A stretch of 64,000 nucleotides of DNA from Holotrichia oblita. Its lineage: Eukaryota; Arthropoda; Insecta; Coleoptera; Scarabaeidae. The position numbers and the translations under genes are program-made. Each line of letters begins with the position of its first letter. The first letter of the stretch is position 1. Positions 11,251 to 23,143 of the stretch are shown piece after piece. The stretch is taken from positions 124,001-188,000 of the forward strand of contig CM043016.1 in NCBI GenBank assembly GCA_023690525.1. The letters run 5' to 3'. The notes below the pieces were generated by a model. That model did no database searches. It was not told where the DNA came from and worked only from the letters and a program-made list of their open reading frames with translations.

Positions 11251-11571
11251 TACCATACATAGCCCCTATGTTCGATTTTATTTCTCCCATGTCAAAGTAA
11301 CCTTGTTGATACTACGTCTGTCAGGATATTTTGTAGCAAATTGATATCGTATATTTTTATTTCTGTTTCCGGCTTGATGCCAATTTATAATTTCAATTTT
11401 TTCGTCTTTAAAATCCATTTTATGGATTATTTTATCTTGTCATGACTTTGACAATTATCGATAAGATGTTTAAGTTGAAACCAATAATATATAGGAATAA
11501 TGTTGGTTGCATAACTGCCCATAGGTTGACATGGGACAGCTAAAATCGAACATAGGGCTATGTACGGTGTA
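11251..11571. mobile_element. MITE-like inverted repeat, ~320 bp
   Basis: The left arm begins TACCATACATAGCCCCTATG at 11251 and continues TTCGATTTTA. The right arm is its inverse and ends CATAGGGCTATGTACGGTGTA at 11571. The arms are about 45 bp and imperfect, the CCCATGTCAA portion being included after a few mismatches. The loop is AT-rich with no open frame. Confidence 0.6.
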
Positions 11572-12033
11572 TAAGCATGTTACAGATATGAAAATACAAA
11601 ATGTAATAATTCCACTTTGTCAACACCGTACATCTATCTCGTATCACCATCTCTGTCATTCTAACGCATATATGTACACATGTTAACTCTGGGGTAGCTA
11701 TTGATTATAAAAGGCATGTCGCTACTAATTTATAAATGTCATAAATTAGGATTTACTTGACAGAAGATCGATTTTAAATGACATTTTAGACGTAAAGACT
11801 TGAACCGTTGCTTGAACTCAAAACTTGTGCTTACATTCACAATCGCCATGGTTATAACACTTTTTGACACTAGTTTTGTCAATTTCTGCGGTTTATAATT
11901 TCATTCTATTCCCTTTTTATATAGAATTTCCTGTCCCTATTTATACGATTTTCACCGCAGGGCGATATACGTGGGTAACAATCTTTAATATTCCATCCTC
12001 AATCAGTAAAACACCAGTTTCCGTGATCTGGTT
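11572..12033. other. Upstream region of the DPY-30 motif gene
   Basis: Presumed promoter and 5' leader. No TATA box or other site is convincing. Confidence 0.35.
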
Positions 12034-15000
12034 ATGACAGACACGGACATCCAGACAACGATTAGCAAATTAAGCGCGCAAATCGATCAGATCCAGGTGA
12101 AAATCGACCACATCAATAATATAACTGATGACGCAATCACGAAATTGGAAGCTCAAAAGCGGGATCTACGGATTATCAATCCAAATTACTCAATAGTACA
12201 GAAGAACATACACGATATCACCATCGATCACGATCAGGTCGTCAACAGACTACTACAAAAGCAGACACATGTTAAGGCGAGGAAGGCTTCTTTGGACCAG
12301 TTAGACTTTACCGTCGCACAATTAGACAGGTTAGCGATAATTAGATATATACATATATATATATACAGGGTGTTTCATAATATATGCGCCGGACTTCAGG
12401 ATGTGATAGCTTGTCAAAAAATTTGAAAAAAAGTTTCTACAAATTACCCTCTAAAATGCACCATTTTCGAGACACAGGGTGTTGAAATTTAATTAAAAAA
12501 AATTCGTCCGGAAGTGTTTATCGTAAAGACAACAGCTTTTGTAAGCATTTTCTATTCATAATAAGCTAAAAATTTTAAGTCATAATTGGTGAAGATTTTG
12601 AAGGGGTAGTAGTTTGTTTTCTACACAAAAAAAGGTACTGTTGGTCATGAGCTCTAAAGTTGACCGTTTTCGAGAAAAATCAAGTTCTATGTTGAAAAAC
12701 ATGGTCAATTTTTTGAAATAAAAGTTTTATTTTACTAAGGGTGGGTTTATCAATGTGAGGATAAATAAATTAACTTGCAGATAAAATTTTATTCGTAAAA
12801 TAATTACAATGAAACGTTTGTTGAGTGTTAAATAATAATAATAATAATAATAATGTCTTTATTTGCCACAATCACAAAAATAAACACAATAAACATAATA
12901 ACAAAAGACAGTAAAAGACAAAGTGTGAAATGGCAAACCACAAGGCGGAGTTCAGGCGATGATGATAGAAGTTATCTGCAAGATAAAGCACTGTAGTTGC
13001 TACATTTTATCTGCCAATTAGAGATATCTGTCAGTTACTTACCTAACACTTTTATCCTCACATTGTTAAACCCATCCTAAGACAATAAGATCTGGACTTC
13101 GTGGAAGTGATTGGACCACTTCGTCCTATTCATTTGTCAATTGTGTAACACGAAATGGATTTTTTGACAACTTGATTATTAAAAGTATATAAGCTTAAAA
13201 CTGACATCAGACAACTTGATCAGCAGTAAATCTATTGAAAATGCTATATTACATACTTTATATTAATTTAATGTTTGCTGTTTCTCATACTAAATGGGGT
13301 TTCTTCGTGCTATAGACAATTTCTGGATTATTTGTTAAATATCCGATCTAACAGAAGGTTTAAAAGTGCAAATTAGCTATTCAAAATACAAGCATTTCTC
13401 ATTAATTCAACTTTAAAAAGAAATAATTAGCAAATGATCTATCCTAGATGCATAAAATGAGGTATCAATAGAAAGCGTAGTAAAAGAGCTTTTCGATGAG
13501 CTAAAAATATACAGGGTGTTCCATTTAAAAATTTCGAGATTTCTTCAATTTTACAAAATTGTGAACGCCCTGTATAAAGCAAGCAGTTGCATAATTTATT
13601 TCACATAGCCACGCCAGTCCATACTAGTAGAAAATATTCTACTCTGTCGGTTTCGAATTTTCTGCCTTCCCCTATGAAGAATAGCCTACTGAAATGTATC
13701 AATTTATCAAGTAAAATAATTACTTACACAGAAACTATCAACTTTAGGCCTACACAACATTATATAGATGTAAGCAGCTTTCAAATGCGGATCATTTTAT
13801 CTATTAATATACAGAGCGTTCCATTTAAAAAACTGCAACTTTAGTCTGGCATTTCCATCTGGAACACCCTGTATAAAGCAAAATATTTTTAAAACGTGCG
13901 CTTGATCGTACGGAAGAATATCCGGTGAGTAGATATTTCGTTAACTTTCAGATAAGCGTGTAATATTCCGCCCCCGCTTCGTTGCCGGATCCTGTATTAT
14001 GAAACACCCTGTATAATAGAATTTTATGACCTTTTTTCCGTTTGGATTAAAACCAATTAACACATTGGCTGCCACGGTATTTTTCGGATTCCGGTCCGAG
14101 AAGCCAAATCGATTTAATCATATTATATTAGCAATCATTAAAAAGTTTACAGGATGTTTTTTTTTTTTAGAAAAAGCTAAACAAGCACTAAGCGAGTAAG
14201 TTCTTCAGTGTTATGTCAGATCTTGAATCGAAAACATTACATTTTCCTCGATTTTAAATATTTTTTTGTCTATTTGTTTACAATAAAATAATAAATCCTA
14301 AAATATGGAAAGGAAAAGACCACTTACTGAAGCCGAACTTGAAAAATTTGCTTATCTAAGTGAGTCAGAATCTGGCGAATTCTTTGTTGGAGATGGTAAC
14401 AACAGTAGCGATTATCTACCTTCTGATGATTGAAGTGAGTGCAGTGATAATGAAGTCGTCTCAGAGACTGAAGATGACATAATTTTTGAACAAGAATGCA
14501 ATGTAGATGGTCCTCATGCAACCACACCAAGTCTTAATGATAATTTGTGGACAGAAAAACAACAAAATCCTGAAATATTTATTTTATTTTCAAGAAAATA
14601 TTGGTTTGACATTGGATTTCACAGTGCAAAGCCTTGTGGACTTATTTTTTTCCAACGATTTTGTTGCATTACTGGTTGAACAAACGAATTTGTATGCTGC
14701 ACAAGAAATTGCAAAATATGCAAGTCTAACAAAATCTAAAAGGCTATCACGTTGGAAAGACGACAAAGTTGTGTTTTGTTCAGTGAAAATGGAACACCCT
14801 GTATAAGTGAAAGTAATTTTGGAACATGTGCCATATCAATTCAAGTAATCTCCGTGTAATTGTTTTTCCGAACGAAGCACGTTGTTGAAATGGTGGAGGT
14901 GGCCGTGAACTCACCCGCAGCGGCGCAAAAGTGGCAAGTCTAGAAACTAATATGAGTTATCTCCTGTTAGGCAGTCAACGTGTTAATAAATAATTAAATT

Positions 15001-18000
15001 TGTTAATATTATTTTATACAATCGAGACTTGTATAGCATTTCCGTTAAATGTATTTACATCACTACTTAAATGACAGCGCAGATTAGATCTGTATTCAAT
15101 ACTGCCAATCTATAGAAATGAAAAATTTTTAAATTTCATCGTCCCTGTTTGAGTGTTTCACTTTTTATTATCATTAATTCCTTTTAACTCCATCATGTAA
15201 GAGACCAAAGAAAGATTTTTTAGAAACAAATTAAATCTTGCATTCGTAGCTGCGCTGACGAGAATTGGAAGATCGAAACCACGTGATTCGCTTCTAATGC
15301 TTGATCTATTTTCATTGCACTCAATCGCAGGGTGATTTCCAACAATATACCATGAACGTCTATTATAGGTACCTGTTTTAGTTTTGTATTGTGACATTTA
15401 GTTAAAATCAAAAATATCTTCACTTACTGTAGTTTTCACACGCAATCAATTCTTCTTCATCTCCTGCATTCGTGATCCTAATACTTACCACCGAGTATTA
15501 TATGATAATAACGACTACTCACGAGCTCCATTACTTACGTTGATTACAGAGAAATCAGTCGAATTCAGGCCGATAGAGATCGCACCCTCTTCGAATTGAA
15601 CAAAAAACGCGAAGAGATCATTAATGCACTGAAAACGACGGAGAGTCTCACCATTCAGATAGCACGGCTGAACCAGCAGCTCGACCTTCTATCGTCGCAT
15701 CATACCGACGAGATGGCGGCGTTGCAAAAGGAGCGCGAGGAGATGGCAGCTCGCACCGACCTTACCGATAGCCAGAAGCAATTGGCGCTAGTGGAATTGG
15801 AAAGGAAGATGCGCGAAAAAGAGGACGTTTACCAGCAGCACGTAAAAAGTCTAGAAAGACAACGAGAAGTATATCGATTTTGTTTTAAATATAATTATTG
15901 CCGAAAGATTTAATTTTGTGTGCCCTTTTTTTAGGAATCCATATCGATGCTGAAAGATTACACCGATGAAGAAACCGGTGAGATGAAACAGAACCTATTA
16001 AGTGAAATCGATGATTTGGAAGCCATGAAAGTGGGTGCATCCCCTTCCGAAGTCGAAGCTATAAATCAAAAGATCGTCGCGATGAAAGCTCAAATGGAGG
16101 AACTCGACATGTTGGGTACCAAATAGATCGCTGTAGCGTAAACTAAATTAATTCCTCTTTAATTATCAGCGGAGCTTCGGAATAGAGGATTGAAGTTGAC
16201 GCCCTCAGGACGGATACAGACGCAAAGCGGTACCATTTACACCATGGAAGAAGCTCGACTTAAAGGATTGCTAGAAGGGGCTAATTTTATGAAATTATTT
16301 CTTGATGGTATCATTTTATTATTTAAAAAAAAATTACATATATAAATACATTATTGTCGTTCTTGCTCTTTCAGATAAACTTAAAGAGAACGGGCTGTCG
16401 ATTACGAAGTCGGGTAATATCAGAACAAAGTCCGGTAGGCTCCTGTCGATAAGCGAAGCTAAAGAGCAAGGTCTCATTAAGAACGAAATATTTAACCTGT
16501 TGCAAGGCACCAGTAAAAAGAGCAGCCTGTCAGGATCATCTGCAAGTAAATACATATTTGAATTAGTCTAATTAGTTTTAGTAAAAAAATCTTAATTATT
16601 TGTAAATCTCATGTTTTGAGGAAATAAGGTCAACCACCTATACATCCTTCAGGAACATCCGTTGAAATTTGGGCGGTGTTGTCTGTAGCTCCATCTTGCT
16701 GAAACCAAAGGTCTGAACTCTCGCGTAGATTACGACTGTTTCCTTGACAAAAATGAAGGCCAATAAGCCTCACTCTTGAAATTCCACTGGATGAAAAGGG
16801 CTCTCATGTTGTTTGCTGTGATGTTATATAATAACTGCTGGATCAAAACCGTTTTGTATCGATACAAATGGAGCTTATAGTGCACCATCGATAAACAAAC
16901 TAATTTCCTGTTTCTTTCAATATCTGCCCAGGAACAACTCTTTCTGCGATTACCCGTGGAGACGCAAATTACCCATCAATTCCTTCTATTGAGATCACCT
17001 CGCCCCTCTCACCTCCCCCTTAATTTTAGCCTCACCAACCTCCCCACATTTTTATAAAAATAAATTCCAATGAGCCGCACTATGTATTAGCGCTTTTCAC
17101 TTTATCAACCGATGCGAAAGTGGTGCTCCGTCCTGCCTAATAATGTCTTACAATTGGGCTCTCCCATTCTAGGTCTTTCCCTATGATCGTCCACCAACTC
17201 TCCCACGTCATATCTATTCAGGTTCCACAACAAACGTAGAGTCGTCGGGATTAGTCTTAAACCTTCCAACAGCTTTCTTGAGCAAAATGCTGACCACCCT
17301 CTGCCAAGCCTTATCTACAAGGTTTATGCAATTAAAGATATCGAAGTAATTCCTCCAGAATCCAATATCCGAGATCACTTCAAGGCACTTTTGGAAGAGC
17401 TCTTTAGTTTGGAGCTGATGTTAGGAAGCTGATAAAACTAATCTTTCGCGCTGAAGGATGAGCAAAAGCCATGTCCATTATCAGGAGACACTCAATGAAA
17501 ATTTTCCAAATTATTAACCTTCCACAATACACACCTCAAGATGACATCGTTTTTTTTTTCAACTCTCTGAGTGATACACCAGTAAAAGCTTCAATTTAAA
17601 ATCTCTACTACCGTTACCACAAGATAAGTAGGCCTGGCAGTGCCTTTTTTATCCTGATTTTGCAAAAAATTCACCAACAAACTTTTCTTCCCCAAATCTG
17701 CTCCATTAGCCCACTTAACCTACCTTTTACAACTTCAAAATAAATCATTTTATTTTGTAGGTTTGGGTCACCTCTCAGACCAGGATGTAAACTACTTAAA
17801 AATCGCAGTTGGAAAACCTTTAACGCTAGCCCTAGCAGAAATTTGCATGAAACAACCTCGAGATCCCATACATTATTTAGGACATTGGCTATTCAAATAC
17901 AGATACAATCAAGAGATCGACGATATTAAGAAGAGAGAAATAGAAGAACTGGTTGCCGAAAGAGAGAGAATCCGCTTAGAAACATGGGTAAATTGATTCG

Positions 18001-18256
18001 CTCCTAGTATAAACCTACCTTTATTTTAATTTTATAGCATAGACAAATCGAGGAGGCGGCACGGGCTACAGTATTGGAAATGATATTCAGAGCCCACGAA
18101 GAAGCTATCAAGAATCAGCTACAAGCCGCTGAAGCTGCACAGATATTAGCTGAAGCAACTGCTGGCGGTGAGGAGGAAAACGATGATTTAGCTGAAGAGG
18201 CTAAAGATGTGCTGGGCGAGTATAACGGACCACCGGTGGGACAACGAAGGATATAA
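12034..18256 (+). CDS. Coiled-coil protein with C-terminal DPY-30 motif
   Basis: Seven exons join in consistent phase: 12034-12329, 15550-15868, 15935-16115, 16170-16307, 16375-16545, 17761-17987, 18038-18256, giving 516 residues. Every intron has GT-AG borders. Residues 1 to about 260 are heptad-rich coiled coil (DRTLFELNKKREEI, REEMAARTDLTDSQKQ). Next come two related short motifs, TPSGRIQTQSGTIYTMEEAR and TKSGNIRTKSGRLLSISEAK, each a G-x-I-x-T-x-SG-x4-S/T-x2-EA unit. A DPY-30 dimerisation motif follows at about 385-420 (VGKPLTLALAEI, then DPIHYLGHWLFKY), and then an acidic tail. DPY-30 motifs dock amphipathic helices in Set1/COMPASS and in radial-spoke or AKAP complexes. With this coiled coil an axonemal or sperm role is plausible but unproven. 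Intron 1 (3.2 kb) and intron 5 (1.2 kb) contain transposon remnants. Confidence 0.82.
12366..14011. mobile_element. 1.65-kb TIR element in intron 1 (CAGGGTGTTTCATAATA ends)
   Basis: CAGGGTGTTTCATAATA at 12366 is the inverse of the end at 14011, and TA lies outside each end, as expected for a Tc1/mariner-type target. No transposase is left. The interior from about 13190 matches 47.03-47.70 kb in this window, ending with the shared CCCCGCTTCGTTGCCGGATC. It includes two very short CAGGGTG-type palindromes (13509-13576, 13809-13876) and an (AAT)n microsatellite near 12831-12855. Confidence 0.7.
14061..14982 (+). mobile_element. Truncated piggyBac-like element flanked by TTAA
   Basis: CACATTGGCTGCC at 14061-14073 and GGCAGTCAACGTG at 14970-14982 are 13-bp inverted repeats with two mismatches, and TTAA sits directly outside both (14057-14060, 14983-14986). 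Inside, an open stretch from about 14304 starts MERKRPLTEAELEKFAYLSE and is rich in D/S/E, typical of piggyBac transposase N-termini. It is broken by a stop after YLPSDD. A second frame (about 14600-14780) reads LFFSNDFVALLVEQTNLYAA, matching the conserved eTN-x-YA block of the DDE_Tnp_1_7 domain. The catalytic region is deleted, and a CACCCTGTA-type end lies at about 14800. The element is dead and sits in intron 1 of the DPY-30 gene. Confidence 0.8.
16640..16830 (-). pseudogene. Tc1/mariner-type transposase fragment in intron 5
   Basis: On the minus strand one frame reads WFQQDGATDNTAQISTDV, which matches the block around the second catalytic aspartate of DUF4817-type transposases (WFQQDGA-x-x-HTA). 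The catalytic core on either side is absent or degraded. No terminal repeats were found. The rest of intron 5, up to 17760, has nothing recognisable. Confidence 0.45.
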
Positions 18257-18526
18257 CTCTAAAACTATAAAATCTAATCAGCCAATAAAATCTGAAATTG
18301 TACTCACTTTTATTCTGTTGATCATCGCGAAGGAGTTCGTCAAGATGTTTGGGATTCCTTCATTTCATCCAGTAGATACCAATCTGTAATAATACAATGA
18401 AAATCATTGTTTTTTCTAAAAAAAATTGAATCTCTAATATGCAGACGTAGAACACCGATTGTTTTCTTAAACGTAAGAGGTTGATGATAGGTTTTTTCAT
18501 TTTTTTTTTTTTTCAAAAAGGCGCAA

Positions 18527-18600
18527 ATGCGTACAATTTAAAATTAGATGGCGCTCAACGTATGAAAGGTGGCGTAATATACGGGAGTTTGATCGAGACA
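18527..18600 (+). other. Exon-like open segment without an assigned gene
   Basis: A polypyrimidine tract and AAAAAG precede an open frame reading ANAYNLKLDGAQRMKGGVIY then GSLIET, followed immediately by GTACGTAT, a donor-like site. It lies 270 bp beyond the stop codon of the DPY-30 gene on the same strand. It could be an alternative terminal exon, an exon of an otherwise lost gene, or chance. No family was recognised. Confidence 0.3.
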
Positions 18601-18667
18601 TGTACGTATACTCTCGTTTTTTGTAAGAGAAAAATACAGAACTTTGTTTTCAGTTTGTTATTTTCAA

Positions 18668-19170
18668 GTAATACCGAAATATCTTTCGAACTTGCGCATT
18701 AACTACGCTGCAAACAAAGCACTGTCGTTAAAAATCGTTACAAATAAATATGATGGACTTACGGAACATAACTCCAAATCTAGCTCGCGATGAAATGTTT
18801 TCATCGTGCCTTTTGATTTACGCCAAATCCGGCTACTATCGGAAACACTTATTTAAAAAAATATATTCAAAAACTGAGCCGCCACCCCCTCCCTCCCTCC
18901 CTCCCGTGACGGGCACTAAAAATTGAGTCACCCCCTCCCTCCACGATAACGGGCACCTAAAATTGAGCCACATCCCCCGATAACAGGCATCCAAAATTGA
19001 GCCACATCCTCCGATAACGGATACCCAAAATTGAGCCACATCCCCCGACAACGGGTATCCAAAATTGAACCACAACAAACAAAACGACATCACTTAAGCT
19101 CTAAGCTCCAATCTGTCACAATCCATACTCACATCCTAGACCTGATAGCAACGTGAACACATCTGACACA
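18668..19170. repeat. Dispersed repeat with ~33-bp minisatellite, copy 1
   Basis: Begins around CGAAATATCTTTCGAACTTG and contains about five tandem units of a 31-34-bp motif with the core AAAATTGAGCCACATCC and CCGATAACGG (18915-19070). The block ends near CACATCCTAGACCTGATAGC. A second copy in the same orientation lies at 24370-24890. Apparent reading frames here arise from the tandem motif and are not genes. Confidence 0.75.
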
Positions 19171-19960
19171 AGACAACGACAAAACACGCTGACGACAATT
19201 ATTAAGGAGGAAATGGACCAACACAATCCGACAGGCTATAAATTGGACGTAAATAAGCAAGATCGTTAAAAAAAACGTGAACTGATCCGTTGTATTTCAA
19301 GGTCACACCTCAAGGATTTTTTTATGGACGTGGCAGGCTTATAGAGTGATCTATCCTAACCGCTTTTAGAGTCGTCCTAGAACCGTCATTTCTGACATAA
19401 CTTTGTTGGTTGTCTCTATCTCCTATCTCTATCCGCTTGTCTCTCTAGAACGTTCTGCCTTGTTAATCTTTCTTTTGTCTCATTATATGCCATACCTGTT
19501 TACCTCCTACAATAGTTTCCACAAAATTCCCCCTCCCTAAGCTGTATTGCTTGTACGACTATCAATCACTACAACTCTAGCTGTGTAGTTTTGTGCGTGT
19601 ATAATTGTGTTCAACTGGCCTTGTGACAGCATTATATCGCCTTTAAAACGCCGCGCTGTTAATCACTTTGCATGAAGTATTGCTTCCCTCACAATTATCT
19701 CACTTAGGTCTTGCGCTACCTTTTCGTTTTGGCGATTGATTTGGCGTTTTGACAGCAGCCTGTCTCTCTAGCCGGTAGTCCTTCCGTTCTCGTCCAGGGT
19801 TGAACGCAAAGTTCTTTAGCCCTTTTATCTCCCTATTGGGTCCATCCGGCCCTTGAAGTGTGGTTGTGTGGTAGGGTATCTCCTAGTGATGTTCGTAAGT
19901 GTAGGCTTTCTATGGATTGTCGATGTTCATCACTGTGTTGACTCTTGCCCTGAGCGGTGG

Positions 19961-20560
19961 TTAGTCGGGGTCTAGTTCCATTAGATATGAGACCAGAGGA
20001 TTGGCAGCAGTGGTTGTACGGTCGCGTGTCTTATTGACTAAAATTGACAGATGGTCCTTAAAGGATGAGATTTTCAAGTCAACTCGGGGTTGTTCATTCC
20101 TTATAAACCAAAGAGCTCCAACCAGCATCCGAAGGATCTTATTTTGACGGACTTCTAGCTTCTGTAGATTTGTCTTCGCTACGCTTGACGCAAGAAAGAG
20201 ATGTAGATCAACACTTTCAACCTCAAGGATAAAATACTCCTGGAGCAAAGGAGTGGGAGTAATGTTGAGCTTGCAGCCCGAAATCTCTGTGATCTTTTCA
20301 CATGCTGCTGAAAAGTAAGCCTCCGATCCAAGATAACACCCAAATATACGACTGATTGGCTCCATGGTAGCCTGACATCCCATTCTCAGGAGGTATTTAG
20401 CTTTAACCTCCAGTTGGATCCCCATTCAACTATGGCATCAACTTGTGCCTGCAGACGTCTGCACAAGATCTCCTCGCTGCGAGATGAGGTCTATAGAGGA
20501 CGTATCACCTGCATATATTGCTAATTGCACCTGAGGGATTTTAGGTAGATCTGCCATGTA
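19961..20560 (-). pseudogene. Jockey-like non-LTR reverse transcriptase remnant
   Basis: The minus strand first shows a decayed catalytic box QLAIYAGDTSSIDLI, corresponding to the YADDT motif, near 20490-20530. Then comes a 154-codon open frame ending at 19961 with NLQKLEVRQNKILRMLVGA and LWFIRNEQPRVDLKI, the conserved C-terminal region of Jockey-clade ORF2. In-frame stops between the two parts and the DD to GD change show it is inactive. The nearby sequence at about 19540-19690 recurs at 20985-21065 and, inverted, at 24190-24330, so the 19-24 kb region is a mosaic of retroelement pieces. Confidence 0.75.
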
Positions 20561-21409
20561 TATCAAGAACTTTCTCTAGCCAGACGGTAATATCGGTGCC
20601 ACTTCTGTAATGATCTGTCAGGCTTTAGTGGGCACGATTTTGAATGCAGAATTCTTGTTTTGTCTTTTTCACGAGGATTCTATATCATATAGAGATCTCT
20701 TAAAATAACAGTTTTAAGTTTACAGTATTCTGTGACGCATCTCTGCGATTCATTACCTCCTTAGCCTACTAGAGCTAGAATATCCGCAAATCCTATTATA
20801 ATGGCAATTTTTGTCAATTCTAATCATAAAATTCCATCTTAAAGGATGTTCTCATAGTCCTCCTACAGGGAGGGCTATGGCCAGTTGTTACCTCGTGTTC
20901 CTAACATCCATCTATACTGATATCCCTGTCTTAAATAGTCTAGGTAGGAGTCTGAGTATTGCTGCAACTCTTTCCGTGTAATCTGTGTTTGTAAATGTGT
21001 TCAACGGTCTTGTTATAGCACTATATCGCCTTTTATAATACTGAGCTGTTAATCACTTTATCGTGAAATTAAGATCGGTTTTAACAGTCAATACTGTAAG
21101 GACGTACTACCTGTTCTTGTGCATAGCATAAATTGCGGAGAAGCCGTATTGTTACCACAGTCTTCCCCTTTCCTCTATCTCGTTCTCCAATTTGCTTCTC
21201 ATTAGTAGTCCATAGTTAAGTTAAGATGTTAACCAATCATATCGGTCTAAACGCCTGTGCAAGCTCTCAGCCTGCGTTGTACTTTTTGGTAAAAGTAGTA
21301 ACTAACTTGGCTTTTTCTCCCCATCAATTGGACACTCCTGCTTGGATAACAGACTACAGTATAGTAAAGAGGGAACTAGCTAGATTACCAGTAAAGAAGG
21401 CAAGATTTG
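20561..21409. other. Repeat-derived non-coding sequence
   Basis: No gene was recognised. It includes a third partial copy of the repeat also seen at 19.5-19.7 kb (shared ATATCGCCTTTTATAAT-type core near 21030). A 63-codon frame at 21226-21417 has no recognisable similarity and ends inside the next MITE boundary. Confidence 0.4.
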
Positions 21410-21417
21410 TATTATAG

Positions 21418-21857
21418 GGATCTAGGAAAATTACCCGACAAACAATTCAACGAATAGAAAACTCCCCGACAGATCCTAATTTCGAATTACACGGTTTTTA
21501 TATTGTAAAAATACCTTAACTAAGCAAAACCTATGTTCTAGTAAAATTCTTAGAATTATGATATAATGCTGATCTTAAGATGATCTCACCACTGCAGGTG
21601 CAATACGTGACTTATATTTTATTTATAGAGATTGGTATTCTCTTGAATCTTTTCGATTACTTGCGTGGTATTGTCCACAATCTTATTTATTAAAGACAAT
21701 AAAAAGTAATAGCCCTTGTGCACAGCCCTCTTCGATTGTTGTTATTATTATTATTATATAAAGAACAAAAACAAGGACAAAAAGTGGGAAGAGAAATTTG
21801 GTATTGTCGGGGAATTGTTTGTCGGTGAATTGTAGTCGGGGAATTTTCCGGATCCCG
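21418..21857. mobile_element. 440-bp MITE with 8-bp target duplication (hAT-like)
   Basis: TATTATAG occurs directly on both sides (21410-21417 and 21858-21865). The ends are inverted copies: GGATCTAGGAAAATTACCCG on the left and the inverse of CGGGGAATTTTCCGGATCC on the right, continuing through CGACAAACAATTC. An 8-bp duplication is the hAT signature. It has no coding capacity. Confidence 0.75.
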
Positions 21858-21865
21858 TATTATAG

Positions 21866-22680
21866 TTAGTAAAAAAAATTACTGTCTAGCTCACACAACT
21901 TATTAATGTCGGCATAAAATTTGGATACTCTCCAAACCATACAAACCTAATCTCCTCTTACGGAGTTTCTCTCCTGCCTCTCTAAAACTGCGGAAAAGTT
22001 TCTTCTCTACACAATCAACAACCATTACAAGAATCGCGAAATCATAATTGAGACGCAACTTGGGTCCAGCGCAAATAGCAAGACTGTCCACAGACTTTCG
22101 TTGAGACTTTCAACGGCTATACCGGCCGCGGTCACGGAGAAAGTCCACAAATTAATAATCTGTGAGGATGACAATGATCTCGTCTCATAATATCACATAA
22201 CAAATAAATTTTGAAAAAAAGGTTCTGTATTTTCCCCCAGATAAATACGGATACACTAGCAATAAAATAAAATCATTAACAAAGGATTCGGTAACATTGA
22301 CCTATTTGTGATTTGATGCATTCGTCTCACCTGTTCTTAGTGCGCAAAAACGTGCGTGGTAGATGGCGCAGAACCGCTTGTACGTGTTTATATAAGCGTC
22401 TGTTTCTCTTGCGTGAAACACGTGTGCGCAGAGGACGTTCGTTCGTTCGATCGATCTCATAGGCGTGTAATTGTGGGAAGGGCGCTGGGCGTAACGTTTT
22501 CACCGCTATTCTTCGCAGGTCGTACGGGAAATTTGCGATCTTTTCTACATAAATAACTATTACAATCGCAACGGTAGATTGGCGAAAATTCATTGCGATC
22601 GCTGTAACTTGGGTAGGCGTAAAAAAAGTATGATTAAAATAGATGTGATTAAGATTAAATCAAAAGACTCAGTCCGTTGA
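21866..22680. other. Intergenic region downstream of the RRM gene
   Basis: No gene was recognised. A CpG-rich patch at about 22330-22520 contains TATATAAGC at about 22388-22396 and stands out from the AT-rich surroundings, but no open frame follows it. Confidence 0.35.
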
Positions 22681-22695
22681 TCGTTTTAAAAGATC

Positions 22696-22701
22696 TTTAT
22701 T
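22696..22701 (-). terminator. Candidate poly(A) signal of the RRM gene
   Basis: AATAAA on the minus strand about 440 bases beyond the TAA at 23144. It would give a 3' untranslated region of about 0.45 kb. Confidence 0.4.
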
Positions 22702-23143
22702 CTAAACGTTTATCATAGGTGAATACAATTATCCTAAATCGTCTGAAATAATCACAACAAAAAAAAATGAACAAAATTAAAATATTTTTTTTCATATGGT
22801 CACATATTTTGATAAAAATTATATAAATTCTTACAAATTAATTAATTACCAAAACAAAAATGGGGGAGAAAACACATCAATTACGTCTTTCCTATCCTTG
22901 AATGTAAATTAATAATAATGTTGATACGATCACTACCTTTTAACGGAATTAATAGAGTAATAATTTGATCGAAGATATATATAAGATTTTCTACTTAGAT
23001 AATTACACTAATTTAAAATTAAGGTGAATTAACAAGACGTAAAGGGGGGGAGCGCAAGGGATCCTGTTTCAATTAATGCGATATTTACGTAATTATAATT
23101 ATATATATATTCTATAGATATATGTATGTGTATATTGTACCGC

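Noticed and set aside
18836..19093. 85-codon minus-strand frame with repeats such as GDVAQFWVSVIGG
   Set aside because: It is translation of the 33-bp minisatellite; the same happens at 24.5-24.8 kb in several frames.
22356..22593. CpG-rich open frames on both strands with a TATA-like sequence, a possible extra gene
   Set aside because: The frames have no recognisable similarity, overlap each other on opposite strands and show no splice or codon signature; kept only as an unexplained CpG-rich patch.
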